64,000 nucleotides of DNA from Moesziomyces globuligerus (Eukaryota > Basidiomycota > Ustilaginomycetes > Ustilaginales > Ustilaginaceae), in the NCBI GenBank assembly GCA_030849465.1, contig JARVLF010000016.1, positions 930,001-994,000 on the forward strand, given 5' to 3'. The position numbers and the translations under genes are program-made. The notes under the pieces were generated by a model that ran no database searches, was not told the DNA's origin, and saw only the letters and a program-made list of their open reading frames with translations. Within the stretch, counting starts at the first letter, position 1. Each line of letters opens with the position of its first letter. Shown piece after piece: positions 8,672-18,451 of the stretch.

Positions 8672-11600
8672 TTAGGGCGAGACGGCGAAGCTCATCTTGA
8701 TGCCCATCGCGGCGAGCTCGGCGACGAGATACTTGAGCACATACGGCACAGCGACGACGTCGAGATCGCCGCCAGTGACGTTGTTGATCACACTGGACGA
8801 CGGGATGCCGATGGTCGCCTCTGCGCCTCCGACCGGCTGCCTCTTGCCGCGCAGCGGCTCGAGGCCTTGCTGGCGACGCACCTCGTCTTCGGCGCGGCAG
8901 ACGCGGCAAAATTCGCCATTGGGTCCGAGGACGGGCGTGGTGCCCAGGGTGGTGACATCGATCGTCGAGATCGCGCCGCCCGCGCCGGCGTGCGAGTGGT
9001 CGAAGCCGACCGACAGCAGCGAACCGCACGTGCGGCAAACGTACGAGGTCGAATAGTCCGAGCAGTTCATCAGTCGGTCCTGCAGCATGTACGACGTGCC
9101 GTGCGCCAGCAGCGCATCGCGCTCCATCTCGCCGAAGCGGATACCACCGGCACGCTTCCTGCCCTTGATCGGCTGGCGCGTCAGCGCGTGCACGGGACCC
9201 GTCGTGCGCACCTGGAACTTGTCGTTGACCATGTGACGCAGACGCTGGTAGTACACCACACCCAGGTAGATGTCCGCACGCAGCTCCTGGCCAGTGATGC
9301 CCGAGTACATCGGCTCGTTGCCAACGTGGTTGTACCCGGCCGCCTTGAGCTGCTCGCCAAAGAACTGGGTCGGAGTGAAATCCTCGCTGTACGTAAACGG
9401 CGTCGAGTCCTGCGCGAGGCCGTGCATCGCTCCCGCCTTGCCGGCGATGCTCTCGATCAGCATGCCGATCGTCATGCGCGACGGGAACGCGTGCGGGTTG
9501 ATGATCACATCCGGCTGCATGCCACTTTCGCTGAACGGCATGTCGACCGCCGGCCACTTTTGCGAGCACACACCCTTCTGGCCGTGACGCGACGAGAACT
9601 TGTCGCCGATCACGGGCGATCGCGTGATGCGCAGCATGATCTGCACCTTCTGGCACTCGCTGTCGCCACCGCCCGAGCCCGCATCCGCGCCCAGCAGACG
9701 CACCGTGTCCACGTACGCATACTCGTCGCCCTTGAACTTCTTGAAGCTCGTCTTGCCGCTCACCTCGTCCCAGTACGCGCAGATCGGCTCGCCCGCCATC
9801 ACCTTCTGCCCCACGTACGGCAGTCCGTCCTGGTCCAGGATCGCTCGCTGCGCATCCGACACCTTGTGGTTCGGCGCAAAGCCAAAGTGCAGCGTCGGCA
9901 CACTCGCACTCGCCGCCTTGCCCCGCAGATCCCGCAGGTCCACCGTCTCGCTCTTGTACACCGTACCGTATCCGAATCCGCGCTCGTGCGCCGACTTGTT
10001 CAGGATCATCGCATCCTCCATGTCGTAGCCCGTGTAAGAAATGACCGCGACGATTGCGTTGGTCCCGTTCGGATAATCGTCAAATCCGTACTTGTTGTAC
10101 AACTCTGGCCGGACCACGGGCGTCTGTGGAGACTGGATCCGGTACAGCTTGTTGTCCGTTCGACGCGAGATCGACGTCGACGCGGTTCCCATCGTTTGCT
10201 TCATCATCTGTGTTTGATACACATTGCGTGGCGATTGGTTGTAGTCGGAGAAGGGTGTGAGGTTGGCCAGGACGGAGAGGATGGAGGTAGGGGCGAGCTC
10301 GACGTGGGAGGAGACGCCTGGGACGATTTCGGAGGGGTCGCAGGCGATGTCGAGGTAGACCTGCTCGAAGGGGCCGACCATGTCGATCTTGTTGTTGTGG
10401 AGGAGACGGACGGGGCGCATCATGCGCGCACGGTTGGAGAAGAGGTAGAGGCCTGGGTACTGACCCGCCTTGGAGGTGGGGACGAATCCAATCTCGAGGT
10501 CGAGGGGCACGTTGTGGAGACGTTCGGTCTTCCAGATGCGGAGAGCGGTGGCCATGTGCTTGGCGAGGGCCGGGGTTGCGTAGCCGAGGATGGAGCCGTC
10601 GAGCTGGATGACGATGTTGTTCTTGGCGTTGTTGTTAGTGTTGGCGACGGCGCTGGTGCCGACGGCGCCCACAGCGAAGGCGGCTTCGGTCATGCCGAGA
10701 CCCGTGAGGAGGCCGTGGAGGTGCGAGACGTCCGGCTGACGGGTGGTCATGCGGCACGTGTGGGAGAAGTGGTTGAGCAGACCGCAGGGCGAGCCGTCTG
10801 GGGTGTGGACGGGGCAGAGGAAGCCCCATGCCTCGGGCAGCAGCTTGCGCACTGAGGTGGTCTTGAGCTCGGCGAAGAAGGCACCGCGATGCACGGATCG
10901 GAAGTGGGCGAGGTAGCGGGCGAAGTTGAGCTTCTCAGCCATGATGGTGAAACCGGAGGTCTGCTGAAGGTCGAGGCCAGAGGGCGACGACAGATTGCCC
11001 GTGGCGAGGAACGAGGCGATCTTGACGCCGATGTCGATGTTGACCTTGGCGACGGTCTTCTTGATGTAGCGCGCGTCGTAGAAGTCGACGCCCTTGACCT
11101 TCATGCGGATGTCGCGGGCGATCTGGCCACGAACGTTGCCGACGGCCTCGTCGATGCGCTCCTTGATGATCTGGCCGACGAGGAAGCCGGGCATGAGGAT
11201 CTCGTGGTGCTGGGGCGAATCGGCGTTGTCGGCGCACGACTCGCCGGCGACGAGCGAGTAGAGCTTCTGGATCATGTAGATGAGCATCTTGTACTTCTCG
11301 CGCGGGCTGTCGAGGTGGACGAGGAAGATGCGGTGGATGAGCTCGGATCCGACCTGCGCATCGGTCCAGTCCTCGGGGCAGCCGAGCACGACGCGGAACT
11401 TGGAGCCGAGGTACTCGAGGCACTGGTGGCCGGACCAGAGCGTGTACTGCTTGAAGTTGCGCAGCAGCAGCTCGACGCGGTCGGTGAGGAAGGTGTTGTC
11501 AAAGTCGCCCTGGACGATCGAGGCGAAGATCTCCTTGTCGGTCGCATCGACGAGCGCCTTGAGCACCATGACGACGGGCACCATGTACTCCTGCTTGCGC

Positions 11601-12538
11601 CAGCTGAAGCGCAGCGTCAGACCACCGTTGTGCAGGTAGTGGACGGCGTTGGTGACGCTGATGAGGTCGTCCTTGTGCAGGCAGCGGATGACGATGGCCT
11701 TGTTCGAGTAGCTCGGCCCACGCTTTTCGAACGAGGGACGCTCGATCGCCTGTGCGCTGTTGGCCTTGGCGACGATGAGGTAGCGGATCAGACGCTCGTT
11801 TCCGTTGACGAGGTAGTAGCCGCCGAACTCGTTGGCCTCTTCGTGGTGTGCCACGAGCTCACGCGACGACATGCCGCGCAGGTTGCAGCGGTTGGAGCGC
11901 ACCAGCACGGGACAGTTGCCGAGCGCCACGATCTCGCTCTGCTCGGGATCGCCGTTGACGCTCCAGCAGAGGCGGGCTGTGAGCTTGCCCGTGTAGGTGA
12001 AGAGGCGCTCTCGAGCCTCGCTGGGGAAGACGCGGCGCTCGCGCACACCCTTGGCACGCTCGTTGACGAGCGGCTTGGAGAGGTTGACGCTGTCCATGCG
12101 CAGTGTGATGCGGTTGCCGAGGCCGTTGTTGGCGTCGCCCTGGCCGTCGAACACGATGCGTGGCGGCAAGCGACGCAGACTCTTTTCGAGCAGGCCGACG
12201 CCCTCGTTGTAGAAGCCGGCGACTGCGGATGCTGGCGGATCCAGCGACGGGTCCTCCGCCCAGAGCGCATTGAAGGACTCGATGTTGGGAGCGACGAGCT
12301 CGGTGAGTTCGGGCGCCACGAAGCCCTTGTCAGTGGGTGCCGTGTAGCGCTCCTGGCGCTCGAGCGGGAAGAAGGTGTGTCGCTTCTTCCACAGCGGCTC
12401 TTCAGCGTCGATGCCGGCCTCCTGTCGAGCAGCCTTGATCGCATTTGGCAACGAGTGCACCGTGTCAGGAGGTGTAGAGGGTCCGTCGTAGGACGAGCGG
12501 GAGCTCGAGGAGCTCGCTGACGACATGGATTCCGACAT
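8672..12538 (-). CDS. RPA2: RNA polymerase I second-largest subunit (A135)
   Basis: A 1288-residue protein; ATG at 12538 (MSESMSS) is the first ATG in the frame. The order of motifs is that of multisubunit polymerase beta subunits: protrusion and lobe (RRVFPSEARERLFTYTGKL, then GGYYLVNGNERLIRYLI), fork and Rpb2 domain 3 (FLCPVHTPDGSPCGLLNHFS), the hybrid-binding domain (YTGYDMEDAMILNKS, then GDKFSSRHGQKGV) and the C-terminal anchor with a zinc ribbon (YVCRTCGSLL and EFCRVCRAEDE). The N-terminus (about PLWKKRHTFFPLERQERYTA) and the overall length match RPA2/RPA135 rather than RPB2 or RPC2. It forms, with RPA1, the catalytic cleft of Pol I transcribing the 35S rDNA in the nucleolus. The gene is intronless. 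The upstream region carries two GATGAG motifs and an A/T inverted repeat, like ribosome-biogenesis promoters in yeasts. Confidence 0.95.
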   Translation of the reverse strand: MSESMSSASSSSSRSSYDGPSTPPDTVHSLPNAIKAARQEAGIDAEEPLWKKRHTFFPLERQERYTAPTDKGFVAPELTELVAPNIESFNALWAEDPSLDPPASAVAGFYNEGVGLLEKSLRRLPPRIVFDGQGDANNGLGNRITLRMDSVNLSKPLVNERAKGVRERRVFPSEARERLFTYTGKLTARLCWSVNGDPEQSEIVALGNCPVLVRSNRCNLRGMSSRELVAHHEEANEFGGYYLVNGNERLIRYLIVAKANSAQAIERPSFEKRGPSYSNKAIVIRCLHKDDLISVTNAVHYLHNGGLTLRFSWRKQEYMVPVVMVLKALVDATDKEIFASIVQGDFDNTFLTDRVELLLRNFKQYTLWSGHQCLEYLGSKFRVVLGCPEDWTDAQVGSELIHRIFLVHLDSPREKYKMLIYMIQKLYSLVAGESCADNADSPQHHEILMPGFLVGQIIKERIDEAVGNVRGQIARDIRMKVKGVDFYDARYIKKTVAKVNIDIGVKIASFLATGNLSSPSGLDLQQTSGFTIMAEKLNFARYLAHFRSVHRGAFFAELKTTSVRKLLPEAWGFLCPVHTPDGSPCGLLNHFSHTCRMTTRQPDVSHLHGLLTGLGMTEAAFAVGAVGTSAVANTNNNAKNNIVIQLDGSILGYATPALAKHMATALRIWKTERLHNVPLDLEIGFVPTSKAGQYPGLYLFSNRARMMRPVRLLHNNKIDMVGPFEQVYLDIACDPSEIVPGVSSHVELAPTSILSVLANLTPFSDYNQSPRNVYQTQMMKQTMGTASTSISRRTDNKLYRIQSPQTPVVRPELYNKYGFDDYPNGTNAIVAVISYTGYDMEDAMILNKSAHERGFGYGTVYKSETVDLRDLRGKAASASVPTLHFGFAPNHKVSDAQRAILDQDGLPYVGQKVMAGEPICAYWDEVSGKTSFKKFKGDEYAYVDTVRLLGADAGSGGGDSECQKVQIMLRITRSPVIGDKFSSRHGQKGVCSQKWPAVDMPFSESGMQPDVIINPHAFPSRMTIGMLIESIAGKAGAMHGLAQDSTPFTYSEDFTPTQFFGEQLKAAGYNHVGNEPMYSGITGQELRADIYLGVVYYQRLRHMVNDKFQVRTTGPVHALTRQPIKGRKRAGGIRFGEMERDALLAHGTSYMLQDRLMNCSDYSTSYVCRTCGSLLSVGFDHSHAGAGGAISTIDVTTLGTTPVLGPNGEFCRVCRAEDEVRRQQGLEPLRGKRQPVGGAEATIGIPSSSVINNVTGGDLDVVAVPYVLKYLVAELAAMGIKMSFAVSP

Positions 12539-12685
12539 GATGGAGAAAGTGTGCTGGCGAAGCCGCGGTCGGATGGCAAGATGCAACTACTCGCCCGCTC
12601 CGATACGAGGCTTGTGGAGATCAATGCACTCCGTTATGCGTCGCTCCAGTGTCGGTGTGATGGCGTTGCGACGGCTGGGACGATC

Positions 12686-12698
12686 GATGAGGGATGAG
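12686..12698 (-). promoter_or_regulatory. Two tandem GATGAG (PAC-like) motifs upstream of RPA2
   Basis: GATGAG occurs at 12686-12691 and again at 12693-12698, about 150 bp upstream of the RPA2 ATG. GATGAG is the core of the PAC element of ascomycete ribosome-biogenesis promoters. Whether smuts use it is inferred, not known from this sequence. Confidence 0.3.
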
Positions 12699-12793
12699 GT
12701 GCGTAGGAGGTCGATGGGTGTAGAGAGTCCGACAGACAGGATGCCACGAGCGAGAAAAAGTTGCAGCAGCCTGTGCCCCTGCGCCGTGTCTGC

Positions 12794-12815
12794 CGAAAAA
12801 TTCTCAAATTTTTCG
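12794..12815. promoter_or_regulatory. A/T-rich inverted repeat (RRPE-like) upstream of RPA2
   Basis: A perfect 9-bp inverted repeat, CGAAAAATT and AATTTTTCG, is separated by 4 bp, about 256-277 bp upstream of the RPA2 ATG. The arms resemble the yeast RRPE element (AAAAATTTT), which often accompanies PAC. The function is inferred from that resemblance only. Confidence 0.3.
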
Positions 12816-13094
12816 CCCCTCTCAGAGCGCACAGCTTCCGCAACCCGGCCCAAGCTTTCTTTCTTAGCCCCGCCGCCCGCCACCGTCACGTGCGCTCCTC
12901 CACCACTGCATCAGCTCTAACAGTTCAGATTTGGCTCTCGATCATGAAGCCCAGATCGTAGGAACGACCCTTCCCAAGTCCTCACGTTCTCAAGACACAC
13001 GCATGAATGCATGCAGCGCTTAGCACTGCGAGTCGTCCAGGTATCCATGCATTGCGAGAATACAGGTGCCGGAACAGAGTACATTGGCGGAGAG

Positions 13095-15452
13095 TTACAC
13101 CTCCCAGGCCTTTGGCTGTCCGTCGTCACGGGGTACGAATCGGCGATCGAGCTCGAGTGGATCGCAGGCAGCATCAGGCAGATCGCTTCCGCTGTGCTGG
13201 TTCCTAATGGCCTCGAGTTCTGAGGAGAGACTGATCTCAGCCTGGCCGCGCATCCATCCGTCCCTGGACTTCTTGAGTGCGTGCAGATCGCCCTGTTCTG
13301 CGACCGAGGCGACGCCGTTACTGACGGCGATAGCGTTGGGCTCTGCACCAGACATGCCGAGCGCCTTGCGCTTGCGCGCCTCTTCGCGCCGGCGTCGATC
13401 CGCCTCTTCGGCCATCTTGCGGTGCCTCTCGACCTCTTCCAGGATCGCGCGAGCGCCACGCTTGTGAGCGAGCTCGGTGGCGACGTGGACGCCGAGCTCG
13501 CGCGCATCCTCGACCGTCTTGCAGTGCTTCGAAGCCGAGTAGCGCGACTCTTGGCTACCGTCGAGCGAGACGACGATGGCGTCCACGTGCAAGGTGCGCC
13601 CTTCGGACACGGGCGTAGATCGATCGACGATGCTATACGGGGTCGTCACGATCTTGTCGGCGATCGTCGTGGCACCGGTGGGAGCGTCTGCGGCCTTGGA
13701 CTGCGCCTTGTCCGCTTGCAGCTCCTGCATTCCTGTGGCGAGCGACTCGAGCGGAGGCCGCCTAGGAGGCAGAGAGGAGACGATGCGGCTGTCGGCAGAA
13801 GCATCGGCTAATTGGCAAGCGGGGATGGTGTGGCCATCGCGAATCAGCGGCATGCCGCCGTTGGGCAGCTCGGCCTTGGCGCCAGCGTCGCCGTCGGTGA
13901 CAAAGTCGTCGACCAGCGCAATGGCTTCGCTGCGCTTTCCCTCCACCTCGTCGTGATCCTCGAAGCGCGTCTCGACACCGACGGGGATGGAGCAGCCACC
14001 TTCGAGCTCCCTGAGCAAGGCGCGCTCCGCCTCGGCGCGGAACGTGGCGCGCCAGTCGCCGATGCTGTGGATGAGCTGGCGGATGCGTGCGTCGCGGTGA
14101 GTGGTGGGATCGGAGCCGGGCGGAGGCGAGCGCACTTCGATCGCCAGCGAGCCCTGACCGACCGAGTGGAGGAGCACGGGCGAGCTGAGGAAGGCGGTGA
14201 TGCGCGAATGCAGGTTGAGGCGCACCAGACCGGCAGCAGCGAGGATGAGCGCGGTGTAGGGGCCGTTGGGTGCATCGAGCTTGGCCAGTCGAGTGTTGAT
14301 GTTGCCACGGACATCGCTGAACACGAGATGCGGATACCTCCTTCGCAGCTGGGCCACTCGGCGGACGGAGGAAGTGCCGATGACCGATCCGACGGGCAAT
14401 TCATCCAGCACCTTGTAGGGAAGGCCAGCCTTGACCACGAGGGCGTCGCGCGGGTCCTCGCGTTCGAGCACAGCGGCGATCTCAAGCCCCTTTGGCAGTG
14501 CAGTGGGGACATCCTTGAGACAGTGGACGATGGCATCGACGGCGCCTTGCTCGAGAGCGACCTCGAGCTCCTTGGTCCAGATGGCCTTGCCTTCGCCACC
14601 GATGACGTAGAGCGGGGAGCGGAGGTTCTGGTCACCAGCCGTCGACATTGAGGTGATGGGGAAGGCGTGCGGACGCAGCGGTGCATCGCGTGTGGATTGG
14701 AAGCTGCCAATCAGGTTGCGAAGGAACTCGACATCCTGCACCGAGTGCTCGTCGTCGATCTTTTGGAGGCGCGCGGCCGAAGATGATGCTGGCTGTGCTG
14801 GGCTACTTTGCGAAGTCGAATCGGTAGAGTCAACCGAGAGGGCAGCAGCCGCTTGCTCGAACTGAGAACGGAAGAGGGGCGAGGATCGACCGTAGCGGGC
14901 CTCGAGCATGGCGCTGACATGGGAGCTCTGCACGAGAGCCAGCTGGCTGTTGCGGCTGGCGAGGACGAGCGTGCAGCTGGGGTCGAGTCCGAGCTGACCT
15001 TCCAAGGGCAGCGGGTTGATGTTGGCTTCCTTGCGCTGCTGATCGAGCTTTTGCGCACGGTCGAACTCGTATGCGGATGCGCTGTGGGTGACGGCGAGCT
15101 CGTGGAGCGAAGGCAGCGTTGTGGTGGACGAGAGCATGGATGAGGAGGCGGAGCGCGAGAGCGGCGGTGTCTGAGCCAGGTCATCAGGAGATCGATAAAA
15201 GATGCAGCGGGAGTCGGTGGGAGGGTATAAGGTCGAGGCAGGGGCGTCAGGCACGGGCGGATGGCCAGGGGGAAGCGGTTGCGACTTGGCGTGAGGGACA
15301 GGACATGACGAGCCGTCGCTCCAGGATGGCGCACGGTGCTGCCGTGACTGTGGCGGTTGCTGCTCGGGGGATAGGTTCGAGTTGGGCTGTTCGACGCTCG
15401 CAACGGAGGCGGCCGACTCGGTGCGAGTCGAATGCTCCTGCGCTTGCGACAT
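13095..15452 (-). CDS. HEM3: Porphobilinogen deaminase (hydroxymethylbilane synthase), long form
   Basis: 785 residues from ATG 15452. The enzyme polymerises four porphobilinogens to hydroxymethylbilane, step three of heme synthesis, in the cytosol. Catalytic landmarks are present: ASRNSQLALVQ (about residues 165-175), STAGD, then GGEGKAIWTKELEVAL, the HCLKDVPTALP segment (about 311-321), SSVRRVAQLRRRYP and DVRGNINTRLAKLD, and the dipyrromethane-cofactor cysteine C487 in GGCSIPVG. The common IGGKGLFTKE motif reads IGGEGKAIWTKE here. The protein is more than twice the usual 320-360 residues because of a disordered N-terminal region of about 155 residues, an insertion of about 75 residues between the first strand and STAGD, and further low-complexity sequence in domain 3 and the C-terminus (a Glu/Arg-rich helix near EEVERHRKMAEEADRRRR). 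It shares a divergent promoter region with UTP18. Confidence 0.93.
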   Translation of the reverse strand: MSQAQEHSTRTESAASVASVEQPNSNLSPEQQPPQSRQHRAPSWSDGSSCPVPHAKSQPLPPGHPPVPDAPASTLYPPTDSRCIFYRSPDDLAQTPPLSRSASSSMLSSTTTLPSLHELAVTHSASAYEFDRAQKLDQQRKEANINPLPLEGQLGLDPSCTLVLASRNSQLALVQSSHVSAMLEARYGRSSPLFRSQFEQAAAALSVDSTDSTSQSSPAQPASSSAARLQKIDDEHSVQDVEFLRNLIGSFQSTRDAPLRPHAFPITSMSTAGDQNLRSPLYVIGGEGKAIWTKELEVALEQGAVDAIVHCLKDVPTALPKGLEIAAVLEREDPRDALVVKAGLPYKVLDELPVGSVIGTSSVRRVAQLRRRYPHLVFSDVRGNINTRLAKLDAPNGPYTALILAAAGLVRLNLHSRITAFLSSPVLLHSVGQGSLAIEVRSPPPGSDPTTHRDARIRQLIHSIGDWRATFRAEAERALLRELEGGCSIPVGVETRFEDHDEVEGKRSEAIALVDDFVTDGDAGAKAELPNGGMPLIRDGHTIPACQLADASADSRIVSSLPPRRPPLESLATGMQELQADKAQSKAADAPTGATTIADKIVTTPYSIVDRSTPVSEGRTLHVDAIVVSLDGSQESRYSASKHCKTVEDARELGVHVATELAHKRGARAILEEVERHRKMAEEADRRRREEARKRKALGMSGAEPNAIAVSNGVASVAEQGDLHALKKSRDGWMRGQAEISLSSELEAIRNQHSGSDLPDAACDPLELDRRFVPRDDGQPKAWEV

Positions 15453-16237
15453 GGTGTTGTAGGGGCTCTGATGCTTGCCGGGCGCTGCTTTGCTCGACCG
15501 TGCTGGTGCTGGTGCTGGTTGGGATATAAGGTGCGAGCGAGTGCTCTGAGCTCCAACCACGGACTGTTTGGAGGATCAGATGCAGGAGGGGAGAGTGGAG
15601 CTGGACCAAAGTGGTGGCGACGTTGGTGCGAGAAGGTGAGCGAGGACAGCGTGTGGATTGCAAATCGGCTAGCCCGGCAAACGGAGCGAGCTTCACGAGG
15701 CACGTTGGAGCCGCGAGAGCCAAGAGCCACAGGGTCTCGTGAGCCGGTTCCCTCTGCCAACTCCACACCGACTCACGCCTTCTTCCCAGCCCAACGCGCC
15801 AAGTGCGGTTTTTGCCACGCCGCTGACGCTCAACCAGGCGGAAAAAGACCAAAAATTTAGACGAGCAATCAGCAGAGTCGAGCCGGACACCTCCGCTTGG
15901 CTGGGCCGCGCCGTGGTGGAAGCGCCGATTTCTAATCAGACCCAACGCCTCGAGGAAGCGGGATGCTCTTAGTAATCCTGAAGTAATCTCGATTTTTTCG
16001 GACCGCCTGCACCCTGTTGGAAGAAAGAGGCCGAGTCGGCGAGGAAAGTTTTGGCACCCAAAAAGTGGAGCCTTGCTGCTCCTCATCCTCGAGACGCTGT
16101 ACTGTAATCGTCAATCGACACCTGCACCACCATCAACATCGCTCAAACACAGAATACACTCGCCCTCACCATCACTAGCTCCGGCACCTCCCGTTCTACC
16201 GAGCCTCTGGGAACAGAGTCAGGCGCCCTGTGCAAAG
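15453..16237. promoter_or_regulatory. Divergent promoter region of HEM3 and UTP18
   Basis: 785 bp between two head-to-head genes. A TATA-like TTATAT (minus strand, near 15524) lies about 75 bp upstream of HEM3. On the UTP18 side there is CTCATC (GATGAG on the other strand) at 16082-16087, about 150 bp before the ATG, and AAAAATTT at 15851-15858. The roles of these motifs are inferred. Confidence 0.4.
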
Positions 16238-18337
16238 ATGGGCAAGTCCCGCAAGAGGTCGAGGAACGATGCAAAGCCTGCACCCACGGCTGCAGGCGCC
16301 GACGAGGTGCAAGAGCAGACGATCCTAGGCGAGAGCTCTTCAGCGCTGCCCGGTAGTCGCAAGAAGCGCGCTCCTCCACCGCCTGCAGATAACGAGCTCG
16401 ATCTGGAGAAGCTCATCTTTGGTGGTTCCTCCTCTCTCCTTTCGCTTCCCACCGCTGCGTCCAGAGCCACTACAGGCGAAGATGTCGCACTCAATGACCA
16501 GGACAATGACGACGACGGTGCCTCTCAAGTCCCGCAAGACGAGACGCTGGCTGACGGCGACCTCTTCGTGGTGGACACGGCCGGCGGCGACGAGGATGAT
16601 GGCCAGCTGCAGGACGCGCGAGGCGCCGCTTCGGGCTCGGAACTCGACAGCGACGAGAGCGACGACGACGAGATTCTCATCGAGCGTGCGGGCGCGAGCA
16701 CGAGCGCACCGGTCGTCAAGAAGCCCAAGCGCACCAAGCGGTGCGTGTGGACGGATCCAGACGATGCCAATCTCACTGTCGACCTGACGCGCGGGCGTGC
16801 GCTGGGTGCCAACGGTTCGCGCGTCGGCGCGGCGCGCCTGCGCAGGCTGCGCGAGGAAGTGGGCGAATCCAAGATCAGCGGTCTCGAGTACGAGCTGCGG
16901 CTGCGCACGCAGTTCGAGAAGCTCCATCCACGCCCGGGCTGGGCCTCGTTCCGCCTCACCTCGCTCTCCACACAAGCGGACGAGGCAGACGGCGCCGAGG
17001 ATGCGGTCATCATCAACGAGGACACCACCCGAGGCATCCACGAGCTGCTGCGCAGCGATACGGGCCTGGTGGAAGGCTACGGTGCGCGCGCCGAGGCCAA
17101 GTCGGTCAAGGCGCGCGGCAAGTTGAAGGCAGGCGAGATCGAGCTCGATCGTCTGCGCAACGCCAACGATGCGCAGAACGCGCATGCGGTCGCGGCCGAG
17201 GAGGCGCTGCCGTCCATCGAGATGGTGCGCTTCCACCCGAGTCCGCGCGCCAGCGTGCTCATGACCGCCTCCAAGGACCGACGCGTGCGCCTCTTCCAGA
17301 TCGACGGCAAGACCAATCCGCTCGTCCAGACGATCCACGTGCCGGATCTGCCGATCCAGCACGCCTCGTTCCATCCCTCGGGCTCGTCGGCGCTCATCTC
17401 GGGTCTGCGCCCCTACCTGTACGCGTACGATCTGCAGGCCGGCCGCGTCGTCCGCTCGATTCCGTGGCGCGGCGCTGGATCGATGCATTCGCAGTCGTCG
17501 GCCGACGACGACGGCACCGAGCTCAAGCTCTCGGATGCCAAGTTCCAGCCCAACACGGCCGAGGAGGGCAATCGGCTGCTGGCCATCGGCGGTCGCAGGG
17601 GCGTGGTGCATCTGCTCGACTGGGGCAGGTCGGGGGCGGCGGGTGGCACGCGCATCGGTGGCGTGCGTATGAACTCGGCGCTGGCGGGCTTTACCTGGGA
17701 TGCTGCCTCTGTGCTGGGCGATCGGGGCACGGGCATCGGCCTCACGGGTACGGGCAAGGACGTGGAGCTGCTCACCATGTCGACCGAGGGGAGCGTGCAT
17801 CTGTGGGACATCCGCAACATGGGCATGGAGGTCGGCTGCTCCTCCATCTGGCACGACCCCGGCTCGTTTGGCGCAAAGGGCCTCGAGGTCTCTCCCAACG
17901 GCAAGTTCTGGTCCGTCGGCAGTCAAGGCGGCATCGTCAACATCTACAAGCGACCCGCAGAGTCGTACGCTTCCTCGCTCCCTGCGACGGCTGGATCTTG
18001 GGTCCCCTCGGCCAATGCCATCGACGGCAAGACCATGTTCGGCAAGGTTCCGGGCGGCAATGTCGACGCGGTCAAGACGGTGGAGAACCTCGTGACCGCG
18101 ACCACGACGATGCGCTGGAATGGCGATGGCCAGATCCTCGCCTTGGCGTCCAAGGCGAAGAAGGATGCGCTCAGGTTGGTCCACTTTCCTTCGATGCGCG
18201 TCTTCAGCAACTGGCCCACCTCCGGTACGCCGCTCGGAAGCGTCTCGTCCGTCGACTTTAGCCCGGGTAGCCAGTACGTGGCAATTGCCAATACGCGCGG
18301 CAAGGTGCTCCTCTACTCGCTCCGTCACTACCTGTAA
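16238..18337 (+). CDS. UTP18: U3 snoRNP / SSU processome WD-repeat protein Utp18
   Basis: 699 residues from ATG 16238 (MGKSRKRSRND, a lysine/arginine-rich nucleolar-type start). Residues about 25-190 are acidic and disordered (DESDDDE). The family block then follows: KRCVWTDPDDANLTVDL, RLRRLREEVGESKISGLEYE and LRTQFEKLHPRPGW, diagnostic for Utp18. The C-terminal half is a WD40 propeller whose repeats can be followed from MVRFHPSPRASVLMTASKDR through ELLTMSTEGSVHLWDIR to SSVDFSPGSQYVAIANTRGK. Utp18 belongs to the UtpB module of the small-subunit processome and helps 35S pre-rRNA processing at A0-A2 in the nucleolus; it also recruits the exosome helicase Mtr4 through an arch-interacting motif in yeast (not located here). 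It is intronless and ends 114 bp from the convergent transporter gene. Confidence 0.93.
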   Translation: MGKSRKRSRNDAKPAPTAAGADEVQEQTILGESSSALPGSRKKRAPPPPADNELDLEKLIFGGSSSLLSLPTAASRATTGEDVALNDQDNDDDGASQVPQDETLADGDLFVVDTAGGDEDDGQLQDARGAASGSELDSDESDDDEILIERAGASTSAPVVKKPKRTKRCVWTDPDDANLTVDLTRGRALGANGSRVGAARLRRLREEVGESKISGLEYELRLRTQFEKLHPRPGWASFRLTSLSTQADEADGAEDAVIINEDTTRGIHELLRSDTGLVEGYGARAEAKSVKARGKLKAGEIELDRLRNANDAQNAHAVAAEEALPSIEMVRFHPSPRASVLMTASKDRRVRLFQIDGKTNPLVQTIHVPDLPIQHASFHPSGSSALISGLRPYLYAYDLQAGRVVRSIPWRGAGSMHSQSSADDDGTELKLSDAKFQPNTAEEGNRLLAIGGRRGVVHLLDWGRSGAAGGTRIGGVRMNSALAGFTWDAASVLGDRGTGIGLTGTGKDVELLTMSTEGSVHLWDIRNMGMEVGCSSIWHDPGSFGAKGLEVSPNGKFWSVGSQGGIVNIYKRPAESYASSLPATAGSWVPSANAIDGKTMFGKVPGGNVDAVKTVENLVTATTTMRWNGDGQILALASKAKKDALRLVHFPSMRVFSNWPTSGTPLGSVSSVDFSPGSQYVAIANTRGKVLLYSLRHYL

Positions 18338-18451
18338 CCCTCTACTCCTTCATCTGCATTTTCAACTGTTTCTTCTCGATCGTCAATCTCCACTGCGTGT
18401 TCGAATAGTACAAGTCTGTGAGCACTGTGCGGCTCTATATGGATATCGGTT

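Larger units (their letters stand above)
12539..13094. other. Intergenic region between RPA2 start and HEM3 stop
   Basis: 556 bp between two minus-strand genes, holding the RPA2 promoter and the HEM3 3' flank. Apart from the GATGAG pair and the A/T inverted repeat described separately, nothing gene-like is visible. Confidence 0.5.

Noticed and set aside
8867..10855. 662-codon plus-strand open frame opposite RPA2
   Set aside because: Antisense shadow of a GC3-biased conserved gene; translation is low-complexity Arg/His/Val with no domain.
10889..12520. 543-codon plus-strand open frame opposite RPA2
   Set aside because: Antisense to conserved RPA2 coding sequence; Asp/Glu/Val/Leu-rich mirror of Leu/Asn/Ile codons.
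16340..18328. 662-codon minus-strand open frame opposite UTP18
   Set aside because: Antisense shadow of the WD-repeat protein; no family resemblance.
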